A stretch of 64,000 bases of DNA from a virus: the IMG/VR virus record IMGVR_UViG_3300036715_000875, positions 1 through 64,000 of that record. One strand, given 5' to 3'. Each line of letters starts with the position of its first letter. Within the stretch, counting starts at the first letter, position 1. Positions 54,463 to 62,371 of this stretch are shown here, in pieces. A program made the translations under genes and the position numbers. Under the pieces are notes generated by a model, which did no database searches, was not told the origin of the DNA, and worked only from the letters and a program-made list of their open reading frames with translations.

Positions 54463-54476
54463 ATTATACCATAAGT
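54463..54476 (-). promoter_or_regulatory. Promoter, ACTT-N4-TATAAT type
   Basis: ACTT (54473-54476), ATGG and TATAAT (54463-54468) on the minus strand, followed by AA. It stands about 20 bases before the helicase ATG. Only a short leader without a strong ribosome binding site is left. The ACTT part runs up to the stop of the primase gene. Confidence 0.65.
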
Positions 54477-54477
54477 C

Positions 54478-57168
54478 TTACTTAGAAGACTCTGGAATGA
54501 AATTAGATAGGTTAACTTTATACTCTAGGCTCTTAGAAATACTTAAACAGGCTATTAGTCTAGTCTTACTACCAATAGTATTTTCACGCTTAATATAATC
54601 GCAGAACCCTTCTTTTTGTAGCATCTTGATAAATGATGTCATACCCATATCATATAGACTTAAGTGATAGTCTTTATTATACTTAGAGAATAGCGGGAAT
54701 ACAGTCTCTACATCTATGTATAGTTGGTCTTTAGGTATATCATAGGCATAGTGCACATTCTGTAATACTGGATATGGACTAGCCTGCACATCAGATAATA
54801 GATTCATGATATCAAGAATCTTGATAACGTCATTCTTGTTAATTATACTATCAATAACAGCGTTACCGTGCTGTATAAACTTCTCATAGTCTTTCATACT
54901 GTCTAGTATCTTATCTTTAATATCAACACCTTTAAGAGCCATAAACTCAATAAAGTAGTCAAAAGTGACTCTAAGTACTGTATGGTTAAATATAGGCCTT
55001 TCTGGGAGATTTAAAGACTTAATATACTCAGCGTGATAGCCCTCAAATTTACTCTTAAGTTCTTCTGGCTTTACAGACATAGCAAATGTTAAGAATTCTT
55101 TACCAAGACTTTCTAACTTCATATCTTTTAAAGCATCTAAGTGCTTCTTAGCATTTGGCTTTTCAGTCAAATACATACGAGTAAGCTGAACTTCAATAAC
55201 CCGATGTTGAACAGCTGTCTCAATGATAGATTGCTCACCAAGTAATACAATAGGAGCTCTATAGTAATATGGTATAATCTCTTGATTAGCTGTACCCCGC
55301 TCTCCTCGAGATGAATTATACGCACCACGAATTAGTCTTGAAACAAGCTGAGACTGGGTCTCTTTCATCATCATAGGTTTATACTCATCTAAGATTAGCG
55401 GTATAAGATTTGAGCTATTACAAGCAGCCATCAAAGAGAACTGTGTAACATCAGAAATAGACTTCAAGGCTGAGTCAGCCATAGCGAAAAACCTTCTAAG
55501 TAATAGCCCAGTAGACGTCTTACCTGCCCCTGCTTCACCAAAGAAAAATAGTAGTGGAAACTGACTATAGACCTTATCATAGTGAGGCTTAAAGAATGAC
55601 GATAAGAACCAACCCACAGAAGGAATAACTACCTGAGGTACATTGAAATCAATAATAGAATCAGCGATATTCTGAGCTTCTTCATGTGTGAGCTGTGGCC
55701 AATCAAAATCAAGCTTAGTATTAACAATTGTTAATGACTTGGCATTAACCTTAATCTTATCCATAACGCCACTTAAAGCAACACTACCAGAATCATTTGC
55801 ATAGTGCCACTCTTTATCAGCCCAGTGTAAACCGATAAAATCTTTGCCTATCTGTTCTTTAGGGTCTTCCTTTCTTAAATACCAACCAATCATTGCTAAC
55901 TCTCTTTCTGAGCACCAGACTGGAAAGTCTGGAGATAAAAATTTTGTGAAGCCATTCTTAGTGTTAAAGGCAGCTTCTGGTACTGAGATGTTTCTCTTCT
56001 TGCCTCTAGCATTAACTAGCTCCATATCATATAGAATCTCACCACTATCATGCTTAATATCATGCTTGATCTTCATAGTGAAACCTGTAAGTCTTCTTGA
56101 ACCTTCAGCTGCCTGTAAGTAGTAGCTATTATTCTTAATGAAGATACCAAATTCCTCATCCATTTCCTCAGCGTCTTCTCCTACTTTAATAGGACAAGCC
56201 TTACAACTTGGTTCATCAACAATTTTACAAATAAATCCACAGTCAAACTTATACTCTGGATTCTCAACGACAAAGCCATAGACATTTTTAAAGTGGTCTT
56301 CTTTATCATCTTGGCTTTTATACACAGACGAATTATACTCCAGCATAGGCTTAAAGTACTTAAGAGCTTGGTCTGGTGACCAGTTCATTCTAGCTCCATA
56401 AGTAGCTGCATTAAGAACTAAGCCATTAAATCTAGCCTGACTATTAACCCCATCTAGATCACGAAGCCTAGAAATACAGTCTGGAATATTCGCAGCTTGC
56501 AAGACTTTTGTATCAACTGTCTCTTTAGACTTAGGAATAACTATATCACAGGCTTTAAACCAGCTCTCAGCTAAAGGATTACGAGCTACTTTTCCAAACG
56601 GTTTAGTAACTTGTCTAGGAGCTCTACAAAGCTGAGCTACATAGTCTATTCCTTCAGTCAATACTTCTGTATATGTTAGCTCTACCTTATAGTTGCCGTT
56701 ATCACGTTCGATATTAGGCAGACGCCACATACGGCCTTTACCACCAGAGTATACAACCATGTCTAGAACTACGCCTGTAGCTCTACCAATGGATGCTGCC
56801 ATTAACTTATATCTATAAGGTAGTAAAGCTTTGAACTTATTATCCATAAACACTAATGGATTAAGCTCGATATGAAACCCTTTTTTACCGGTAGCAAATA
56901 TTTTTAAGTCTGAATCAGGCTTTAAGTTATATCCAGTTACTAGGTACTTAACTACTTTCTTTAGGTCATCTAAGGCTATTTCTATACTTTCATTATCAAT
57001 GTCAATATAAAAAGGTCCAAAATACTTCTGATCAAGTTTTGTCTCTAGGTCTTCAGGATTACTCTCAATAGACAGGACAGTCTCAAAATACATACCAGTA
57101 GGAGGGTTATGTTCATCAGCTAATATCCATTTAGCCTTACCATCTTTCTTGTAGTATTTTAAGCCCAT
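54478..57168 (-). CDS. Primase-helicase of archaeo-eukaryotic primase type
   Basis: The 896-residue protein joins an N-terminal primase and a C-terminal helicase. The primase has FYIDID (Asp56, Asp58), GKKGFHIEL (His99) and a third motif VLDMVVYSGGKGRMWRLPN, as in AEP/PrimPol enzymes, not DnaG. Cysteines (CGFICKIVDEPSCKACPI, about residue 310) probably bind zinc. The helicase has Walker A GEAGAGKTS (about 549) and Walker B ILDEYK. It would unwind and prime at the fork. GGGGGAATAG lies before the ATG, right after the upstream stop. Confidence 0.82.
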   Translation of the reverse strand: MGLKYYKKDGKAKWILADEHNPPTGMYFETVLSIESNPEDLETKLDQKYFGPFYIDIDNESIEIALDDLKKVVKYLVTGYNLKPDSDLKIFATGKKGFHIELNPLVFMDNKFKALLPYRYKLMAASIGRATGVVLDMVVYSGGKGRMWRLPNIERDNGNYKVELTYTEVLTEGIDYVAQLCRAPRQVTKPFGKVARNPLAESWFKACDIVIPKSKETVDTKVLQAANIPDCISRLRDLDGVNSQARFNGLVLNAATYGARMNWSPDQALKYFKPMLEYNSSVYKSQDDKEDHFKNVYGFVVENPEYKFDCGFICKIVDEPSCKACPIKVGEDAEEMDEEFGIFIKNNSYYLQAAEGSRRLTGFTMKIKHDIKHDSGEILYDMELVNARGKKRNISVPEAAFNTKNGFTKFLSPDFPVWCSERELAMIGWYLRKEDPKEQIGKDFIGLHWADKEWHYANDSGSVALSGVMDKIKVNAKSLTIVNTKLDFDWPQLTHEEAQNIADSIIDFNVPQVVIPSVGWFLSSFFKPHYDKVYSQFPLLFFFGEAGAGKTSTGLLLRRFFAMADSALKSISDVTQFSLMAACNSSNLIPLILDEYKPMMMKETQSQLVSRLIRGAYNSSRGERGTANQEIIPYYYRAPIVLLGEQSIIETAVQHRVIEVQLTRMYLTEKPNAKKHLDALKDMKLESLGKEFLTFAMSVKPEELKSKFEGYHAEYIKSLNLPERPIFNHTVLRVTFDYFIEFMALKGVDIKDKILDSMKDYEKFIQHGNAVIDSIINKNDVIKILDIMNLLSDVQASPYPVLQNVHYAYDIPKDQLYIDVETVFPLFSKYNKDYHLSLYDMGMTSFIKMLQKEGFCDYIKRENTIGSKTRLIACLSISKSLEYKVNLSNFIPESSK

Positions 57169-57420
57169 CTATTCCCCCAATGTTTTTTTAACCTCTAGTA
57201 ACGCTTTGGCTTTAGCCATATTCTTCTTTAACAAGGTTTGATAGAGAAGAATCTTTTTCATGTCAAGTTCAGAGTATAAGGCCTTCCCAGGTTTTCCTGG
57301 GACTTTTCCTTTCACTCCTGAGATACTTAGGTCATTACATAGATTGTAAAGGGTATTTATTTTATACCCACAAATAGCTCCAATAAACTCTATTGTATAG
57401 GCTGGCTCAGTTGTGTACAT
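57169..57420 (-). CDS. MerR-like small DNA-binding protein
   Basis: The 83-residue protein resembles the MerR winged helix: YTIEFIGAICGYKINTLYNL as the helix-turn-helix, then a Gly/Lys loop (VKGKVPGKPGKALYSELDMK) and a helix with KKNMAKAKALLEVKK. It lacks an effector domain. It overlaps the dUTPase gene and is followed directly by the primase gene, so it may regulate this operon or act as an accessory at the origin. Confidence 0.6.
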   Translation of the reverse strand: MYTTEPAYTIEFIGAICGYKINTLYNLCNDLSISGVKGKVPGKPGKALYSELDMKKILLYQTLLKKNMAKAKALLEVKKTLGE

Positions 57421-57949
57421 TGTATAATGCCTTCAATTTAGAGTAGATTTCTTCATAGCCATTACAGTAGGCCATTACATCTTTGAGATAATAGTTATCT
57501 TCTTTACCGGACCAAATCTTGGAGTAAGTTCCATTGCCATAGCCATTTTCTTGTCTAAGAACATTTAGAGCCTGCTTACCTATGATAATCTTAGTAACAG
57601 CAGGATAGTTGTGCATAACTGTAGCGATAAGGTCCTCAAAACGTAGCTCATGGATTAACTTAATCATAGAAGTTAAGAACATGAAGTCATCAGAAGTAGC
57701 CTCTGGCTGAGCTTTACCTGTTCGTAGCTCTGGACGGTAGTATAGACAATTCATACTAAAAATGGTCATATCGACCAACTCAACAACCATATTATCTTCG
57801 TCTCTTTCTGAGACTTTCCAGTCATGAAAACCTAGTGAGGCTGTAAACTCTCCCAACTCTTCAATCAATGCTTTGTACATTACCTCAAAAGTTGTCGCCT
57901 TAGCGTAAGTCTGCTGGAAGTGAACTTGACGGTCAATAATTTTATTCAT
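57407..57949 (-). CDS. Dimeric dUTPase/dCTPase-family pyrophosphatase
   Basis: The 180-residue all-alpha enzyme has EELGEFTASLGFHDWK and VELVDMTIF (the EExxE and ExxD metal motifs), and the family's C-terminal NGYGNGTYSKIWSGKEDN. Family members split dUTP, and in T4 gp56 also dCTP, to monophosphates. Here it would feed dUMP or dCMP to downstream enzymes and keep unwanted triphosphates out of DNA. The start is ATG at 57947-57949 after AAAGGTAA; the longer open frame runs back into the terminator and is rejected. Confidence 0.82.
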   Translation of the reverse strand: MNKIIDRQVHFQQTYAKATTFEVMYKALIEELGEFTASLGFHDWKVSERDEDNMVVELVDMTIFSMNCLYYRPELRTGKAQPEATSDDFMFLTSMIKLIHELRFEDLIATVMHNYPAVTKIIIGKQALNVLRQENGYGNGTYSKIWSGKEDNYYLKDVMAYCNGYEEIYSKLKALYNVHN

Positions 57950-57994
57950 AGGGTTACCTTTTTTCTTTAATGTGATTTCACTTTGTATACTATA

Positions 57995-58039
57995 ATAAAA
58001 AACCGGTGGCATACCGTAAATAACGATACGCTACCGGTT
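57995..58039 (-). terminator. Intrinsic terminator on the minus strand
   Basis: GCTACCGGTT (58030-58039) and AACCGGTGGC (58001-58010) form a 10-bp stem with one G-T pair, followed on the minus strand by six T residues (57997-58002). It ends the transcript of the SAP-like gene before the dUTPase operon. A TATAGT/TATTAT-like promoter for the dUTPase gene lies just beyond the T-run. Confidence 0.65.
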
Positions 58040-58221
58040 CAGGAGGTGAACGACTACGCTCTTAGAAGCATATTGCAAACGTCGTCTTGGGTACTCAATA
58101 ACTTGGAGGTCTTTTTGAGTGATCTTTTATATCGAAGGAGATCGAATATGCACGATTCGACCTAACAGAGAGATAAAATCTGTTAGGCCTAAACCTACAT
58201 AAGTAGGTGGAACAGAGAGGA
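58040..58221 (-). other. Structured gene-free stretch after the SAP-like gene
   Basis: No credible gene is coded. Read on the minus strand, the 3' tail of the SAP-like gene message would hold several hairpins: 58203-58207 with 58194-58198 (5 bp), 58179-58187 with 58161-58169 (9 bp perfect, CCTAACAGA/TCTGTTAGG), and 58155-58160 with 58142-58147 (6 bp). The terminator follows. This could be a stable 3' untranslated region or a small RNA. No tRNA cloverleaf could be fitted. Confidence 0.4.
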
Positions 58222-58695
58222 TTAAACCTCGTCTGAACCTTCAACTTCAGGAGCAGCTTCTTCAGCTGGAGCTTTTTCAGCTTTTTCTTTCTTCGCTTTT
58301 TTACGAGCAACAACCGGCATTGAACGCTGCTTCATCCAGTTAGCGTACCAGCTGATTGAGTTAGCTGTTGTATCAACACCTTCAGTTTCAGAAAGGAACT
58401 TAGCGAGTTCGCCATAGCTCAAATGCTCAAGAGAGTCATCTTGAAGAACTTTAATTGTCAAGAACGCTTTTGTTTGTGGGTTCTCACCGAGTGTACGACG
58501 ACGGCTCATTTTAACAACGTTACCTTCAGCATCAATAGTGAACCCATTCTCATTTAAGAATGCAACAAGAGCGTCTTTATCACCAGCTTCTTCCAAGTGT
58601 GCAGAGATTTTCTCCAACAAAATTTCTTTTGTATCTTTAGCTTCAATAGCTACGCCTAATTCTGTGGCCCGAACCACTAACTGTGATTTATTCAT
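58222..58695 (-). CDS. SAP/HeH-like putative nucleic-acid-binding protein
   Basis: The 157-residue protein opens with a short helix-extension-helix-like motif (KSQLVVRATELGVAIEAKDT). A central helical domain follows (about 60-125, with MSRRRTLGENPQTKAFLTIK) and then a Lys/Ala/Glu-rich tail (ARKKAKKEKAEKAPAEEAAP) that ends acidic. It has its own ACTT-type promoter and terminator and uses CGT for Arg, so it is probably abundant early. It could be a nucleoid-like or host-transcription protein; no firm family. Confidence 0.55.
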   Translation of the reverse strand: MNKSQLVVRATELGVAIEAKDTKEILLEKISAHLEEAGDKDALVAFLNENGFTIDAEGNVVKMSRRRTLGENPQTKAFLTIKVLQDDSLEHLSYGELAKFLSETEGVDTTANSISWYANWMKQRSMPVVARKKAKKEKAEKAPAEEAAPEVEGSDEV

Positions 58696-58725
58696 CTGTG
58701 TATCCTTATGTTTTTTGATATTAGT

Positions 58726-58739
58726 ATTATAGCGTAAGT
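58726..58739 (-). promoter_or_regulatory. Promoter, ACTT-N4-TATAAT type
   Basis: ACTT (58736-58739), ACGC and TATAAT (58726-58731), followed by AC. The start of the SAP-like gene is about 30 bases on, with AAGGAT in between. The element abuts the end of the ligase gene. Confidence 0.65.
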
Positions 58740-58742
58740 AAA

Positions 58743-59684
58743 CTAAATGTTACTTGCGATTTCATTTAGAGTAATTATTGTACACTGGTCTGCTGGCTTA
58801 TCAGTTCTCTCACGGACGAACTGAGGATGGCGGAGCTTCAAGTTCTTAGTAACTTCATTAGCACTAACTTCACAGACCATACCTTTGAGGGTGCCAGCGA
58901 TAGCTCTATCTGTAAAGTCTTGGCGCTGCTTATCAGTCATACCAGAACACTTACCAATTTCTTGGATATTTTTATTATGATCGTAAAGAGCAATGATAAG
59001 TGAACCGAGCTGGCCCTCATATTTACCTTTACCTTTTTCAATCCCTATTACAAAGGCATCAACTGTGAAAGCTTTCTTCACTTTAGTCCATGACTTTGCG
59101 TAGTCTTTCTCAGTAAGGTTCTTAACCATAATACCTTCTCCGCCATTGGAGCTGACTACATAGTCCCATAATGTTTGAAACTTACTAAGCTTCCAAGCTC
59201 GTGGCATAGCTAAATGACCCATTACGATAGTAGTGTCAAATTCTACAGTATTTTTGAAAAAAGACTTAAGCATATTTCGTCGTGCTTTATATTCCAATTC
59301 TTTGTATGACTCCCCAGCAAGCATTTGAATATCGTAAATTACGTAGTGCGCTTCAGCTAAACCTGGTGTATAGTTATTTGTACCCATTACTGAGCGTGCC
59401 ATTTCCCAACGAGTCACATGTGGTTCATCTAGGTGGATGACTTCGCCATCTAGAATAGTGCCACTAGGAAATGTCGCTAGCAATGCCTTTACTATATAAG
59501 GAACGTTAGTGGCTCTGTCGATACCATTTCTTGAAATTATCTTTACAGTGCCATCAAATATCTCTGCACCAAAGCGCGAGCCATCAAACTTTTCTTCAAT
59601 GATAAGATCTTCATTAGTTACCAATAAAGGTAACGACTCTAATGTAGCTTTCTTAGTAGCCCGTACAAAATCAAACGTTGGCAT
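58743..59684 (-). CDS. ATP-dependent DNA ligase
   Basis: The 313-residue ligase seals nicks in new DNA. It shows motif I EEKFDGSRFG (Lys32 takes the AMP), motif III-type AHYVIYDIQML, motif IV GGEGIMVKN and motif V WTKVKKAFTVDAFVIG, followed by a short OB domain. It is of the small phage type. The ATG at 59682-59684 is chosen; the upstream GTG lies in the preceding small gene. The ribosome binding site is weak (GGGTG), and the gene overlaps the upstream one by 14 bases, so coupling is likely. Confidence 0.88.
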   Translation of the reverse strand: MPTFDFVRATKKATLESLPLLVTNEDLIIEEKFDGSRFGAEIFDGTVKIISRNGIDRATNVPYIVKALLATFPSGTILDGEVIHLDEPHVTRWEMARSVMGTNNYTPGLAEAHYVIYDIQMLAGESYKELEYKARRNMLKSFFKNTVEFDTTIVMGHLAMPRAWKLSKFQTLWDYVVSSNGGEGIMVKNLTEKDYAKSWTKVKKAFTVDAFVIGIEKGKGKYEGQLGSLIIALYDHNKNIQEIGKCSGMTDKQRQDFTDRAIAGTLKGMVCEVSANEVTKNLKLRHPQFVRERTDKPADQCTIITLNEIASNI

Positions 59685-59814
59685 GAATATACACCCAAGC
59701 ACGTGCGCTACAAAATTGTGAAGGCTTTGGAAGACGTTTGTTATCCTTACCCATCATTGCATTAGTTAATGCTTTGAACTGCATAACCTGTCTTAGCTCA
59801 TCTATCTTATCCAT
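59671..59814 (-). CDS. 47-residue hypothetical protein before ligase
   Basis: ATG at 59812-59814 follows AGGGGTCC. The product begins MDKIDELRQVMQFKALTNAM and ends with a Cys, Arg and aromatic-rich stretch. Its stop lies 14 bases inside the ligase gene, a typical arrangement for translational coupling. The codon pattern looks coding, but no homologue is recognised. Confidence 0.5.
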   Translation of the reverse strand: MDKIDELRQVMQFKALTNAMMGKDNKRLPKPSQFCSARAWVYIHANV

Positions 59815-59822
59815 AAGGACCC

Positions 59823-60119
59823 CTAATAATAAATTTCGTGCGCGTGGCGCTGCCAGAAGCCTACTGCTGCAGGTACTGGGTTAAAAGCTAAGACAATGCG
59901 ATCAAGCTGAGTTAATAGGCTGCTGGCGATGCCTTGGCCTCTATACTCTTCTTCTATGAAGATATTAAATACCCTCACATGTAGCTCATCCATTTCAAGC
60001 TCGACTATGCCTACGGAATTTAACCCTAAGAATATCTCATACTCTTCTGTGTCTATATCTCCGAGGGCAGTGGCATTTGTCTGTTGACTACCGAGTTTAA
60101 CTAATTTTATCAAACTCAT
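59823..60119 (-). CDS. GNAT-family acetyltransferase-like protein
   Basis: The 98-residue protein has the acetyl-CoA loop of GNAT enzymes (IEEEYRGQGIASSLLTQLDR) and ends FWQRHAHEIYY. It is shorter than usual (about 140 residues), lacking part of the N-terminal strands, so it may be a reduced enzyme. The start at ATG 60117-60119 is chosen after AGAGGG; a longer frame lies inside the KTSC gene. Target unknown. Confidence 0.65.
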   Translation of the reverse strand: MSLIKLVKLGSQQTNATALGDIDTEEYEIFLGLNSVGIVELEMDELHVRVFNIFIEEEYRGQGIASSLLTQLDRIVLAFNPVPAAVGFWQRHAHEIYY

Positions 60120-60309
60120 AATGCCCTCTAATTTTTGCTTGAAAGTACTTACCGTGACTCTCTGCATCCATTAGTTCTGTATAAGTTTCAAACTCAACTT
60201 GGGCGTACTTATAGGTACTACCATTTTTAAACTCAATATATAGAAGCTGCTCATCTTGACTGTAGCCGATAGCTGCGATGTTTGATGACTCTACTTGTTG
60301 TAATTCCAT
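60097..60309 (-). CDS. KTSC-domain protein
   Basis: The 70-residue protein is one KTSC domain: SSNIAAIGYSQDEQLLYIEF, then NGSTYKYAQVEFETYTELMD and GKYFQAKIRGHYEF. KTSC domains occur in phage and bacterial proteins of unknown function and often follow RNA- or DNA-related enzymes. AGGAGG lies before the ATG (60307-60309), and an ACTT-type promoter is just upstream. The end overlaps the GNAT gene. Confidence 0.8.
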   Translation of the reverse strand: MELQQVESSNIAAIGYSQDEQLLYIEFKNGSTYKYAQVEFETYTELMDAESHGKYFQAKIRGHYEFDKIS

Positions 60310-60333
60310 TATGAACCTCCTGTGATTTGTATA

Positions 60334-60347
60334 ATTATACCACAAGT
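60334..60347 (-). promoter_or_regulatory. Promoter, ACTT-N4-TATAAT type
   Basis: ACTT (60344-60347), GTGG and TATAAT (60334-60339) on the minus strand. It precedes the KTSC gene by about 25 bases and would drive KTSC, GNAT, the 47-residue gene and ligase. Confidence 0.7.
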
Positions 60348-60377
60348 TTTCTTAATTTAACTTATACTAGAACTAAA

Positions 60378-61178
60378 TTAAAGGTTTGATATACGCCCTC
60401 TATAGCTCTCTGAAGTCTGAGTACCAAAGTATTGCCTTGTATCAAAATATGAAGTCCCTAGATTAGAGATAATAAATTGTTGACCACTATGGTCACTTAT
60501 TGGAAAGACTTCAGTATAACCCCCATCAGTCCAATAGTCTGCTCCAGCCTTTATTGCGTCTAGCGATGTTGAGTTAGGAATATATGTGTACCAGCGTCTA
60601 AAATTATAATACTGCTCATAATAGTCGTCAACTGCTTCCTTATAAGTGGGATGCCACAGATTATTTGGCCCTACCCAAGAGCCATTTGGAGGTGGAGTGT
60701 ACCCACCAGTATAGTTAGGAGCACCATAATAGTCTTCCATAAATGGGCCTATTATGTCAAACATATTCTCAGTAACTTCAGTAGCAGCGTCACAAAGAGC
60801 CGTAGTGAAATTATACTTTTTAACTTGAGCGTCTATAGATATACCTATTTCACTTATGTCTGTGGATATCCTAATTGTAAGTATATTTGTAGTTACATAT
60901 ACTACTAGTTCACTGACCCCTTTAGAATATAGCCAACAAATAACTCTAGGAGTACCAAAGTGACTTTCAGCGATGCTATAGCTAGGATTGAAAAAATTTG
61001 CAGCAATACCGTGCTTGGCGGTAGCTATATCGTATAGGTATATCCATTCATCGCTAAATATATGATACTTATATATTAATACATTATTAAGCCTAGCCTC
61101 TAGCAACGTATATTGTGCACAAGTAGGCGGTAAGATTAGCGGAATATTCTTATATGTGTTACAATCTAAACAGGCCAT
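60378..61178 (-). CDS. Hypothetical protein, possibly virion
   Basis: The 266-residue protein starts MACLDCNTYKNIPLILPPTC, with three cysteines in the first 20 residues. The C-terminal half is very rich in Tyr, Trp, Asn and Gly (TGGYTPPPNGSWVGPNNLWH), a composition common in fibre tips and receptor binders. AAAGGA precedes the ATG. It lies in a row of similar genes read opposite to the main virion genes. Family not recognised. Confidence 0.5.
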   Translation of the reverse strand: MACLDCNTYKNIPLILPPTCAQYTLLEARLNNVLIYKYHIFSDEWIYLYDIATAKHGIAANFFNPSYSIAESHFGTPRVICWLYSKGVSELVVYVTTNILTIRISTDISEIGISIDAQVKKYNFTTALCDAATEVTENMFDIIGPFMEDYYGAPNYTGGYTPPPNGSWVGPNNLWHPTYKEAVDDYYEQYYNFRRWYTYIPNSTSLDAIKAGADYWTDGGYTEVFPISDHSGQQFIISNLGTSYFDTRQYFGTQTSESYRGRISNL

Positions 61179-61187
61179 TATTTTCCT

Positions 61188-62132
61188 TTACACACAAGGT
61201 TTAGTAGCGCCATCACAGCACTCAGTATAGGTTTCATTCTGCCAGCTTGTATACTGAGAATATATATCTATCCAGTGGTAGTAGTCTATTTTAGTTGGCC
61301 CTGAGATAGAGCTACAAAAACTTGGCTGTACTTCATACCTATCAACCACGAAATATTGATATTGTGCAGTCGGCCCTGAAGGGACTATCACACCATTACA
61401 GCCTAAAATAGCAGCTAGAGAAGCGTTATACCCTGTACTATCAGAGGCCCCAGTACTATTATAGTTAGCTCCAGGGCAAAAGCCCATACCAGCTGATGAT
61501 ACAGAGTATGACCATGAATAATTATAGGTATTACACTGAGTACCATCGGTAGACCGCCAAAGACCCCCGTTATCTGACATCTTAGTTAATGGGCCTACTA
61601 CTCTAGTTCCTGGTTTCTCTCTAGTTAAATCATATCCTGTAATAATAAAATTACCATCACTGAATGTATAAGTACAGTTAGTATTCTTCGAAGGGACTCG
61701 TACTGCTTCATCTTGTAGGAAAAACCTTATACTAGCCTCAGATAAGTTAAGTAGTTCAACTGTCTCCACTTTATAGTTAAAATAGATTAAAGTAACCTTT
61801 TTATCAGTCAAGTTATACCAGTAATAATCTACATTATTAATACATAAATGCTCAGCTAGGAAAGCTCCACACCCAGGGGAGGTACAGTCTGTTGGAGCAC
61901 CCTTAGAATTTTTACAAGGCTCATCATAATCAACTAGGTATAGCTTTTCATAGTCTAAAATACCTAAATCACCCATAGCTTGAGAAAATATAGCGTCATA
62001 GTCACTCATTGGAGCTTCTATCTGCTCAAGTGTAGTAAATTCTTTAGCGCTATTTTCATTAAGCCAAGTTTGGTCTTTAGCTTCTGTAAAGTCTAAGTCT
62101 GAATTAGCATCATCTAGAGGTAAAGAAATCAT
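61188..62132 (-). CDS. Hypothetical cysteine-containing protein, possibly virion
   Basis: The 314-residue protein has an acidic N terminus, a Cys cluster near 75-100 (EPCKNSKGAPTDCTSPGCGA), and a C-terminal half rich in Ser, Gly, Tyr and Asn ending TECCDGATKPCV. The composition suggests a surface or fibre protein stabilised by metal or disulfides. The start overlaps the preceding stop (ATGA). No known family. Confidence 0.5.
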   Translation of the reverse strand: MISLPLDDANSDLDFTEAKDQTWLNENSAKEFTTLEQIEAPMSDYDAIFSQAMGDLGILDYEKLYLVDYDEPCKNSKGAPTDCTSPGCGAFLAEHLCINNVDYYWYNLTDKKVTLIYFNYKVETVELLNLSEASIRFFLQDEAVRVPSKNTNCTYTFSDGNFIITGYDLTREKPGTRVVGPLTKMSDNGGLWRSTDGTQCNTYNYSWSYSVSSAGMGFCPGANYNSTGASDSTGYNASLAAILGCNGVIVPSGPTAQYQYFVVDRYEVQPSFCSSISGPTKIDYYHWIDIYSQYTSWQNETYTECCDGATKPCV

Positions 62133-62371
62133 ATATCTTCTCTTTTACCAGCTGTATTTCTTAGTTTAGCCATAGCTGTATCAACTATTCGCCATATCCG
62201 CTGTCTTGATACCTGAACTATATCAGCTATATCCTCTACTTCATACTCTTTTGGCATTATAGAAATATCTAATGAACAGTTACCTTTTTTATTTCTATAC
62301 TGACAAAACCGTGAATTACAGGCTAGAGAGTCAGGAAGACTCTCAGGACATAGATCAATTGGCTTTAGCAT
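62129..62371 (-). CDS. Sigma region 4-like protein with Cys cluster
   Basis: The 80-residue protein has cysteines at 8, 18, 23 and 32 (metal or iron-sulfur site), then GNCSLDISIMPKEYEVEDIA and a sigma region 4.2 helix-turn-helix (VEDIADIVQVSRQRIWRIVD, ending AMAKLRN). The family of small Cys-rich proteins with a sigma-4-like end is known in bacteria and phages and is thought to bind DNA. It could read the -35 side of promoters or act as a co-activator like T4 gp33. The stop overlaps the next start. Confidence 0.72.
   Translation of the reverse strand: MLKPIDLCPESLPDSLACNSRFCQYRNKKGNCSLDISIMPKEYEVEDIADIVQVSRQRIWRIVDTAMAKLRNTAGKREDI

Noticed and set aside
57983-58165. 60-codon plus-strand frame across the terminator region
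   Set aside because: It runs through the terminator stem and hairpins, has no ribosome binding site and its composition is not protein-like.
58040-58221. Possible tRNA (a GGTCGAATC stretch looks like a T-arm)
   Set aside because: No acceptor, D or anticodon arms can be fitted around it on either strand.
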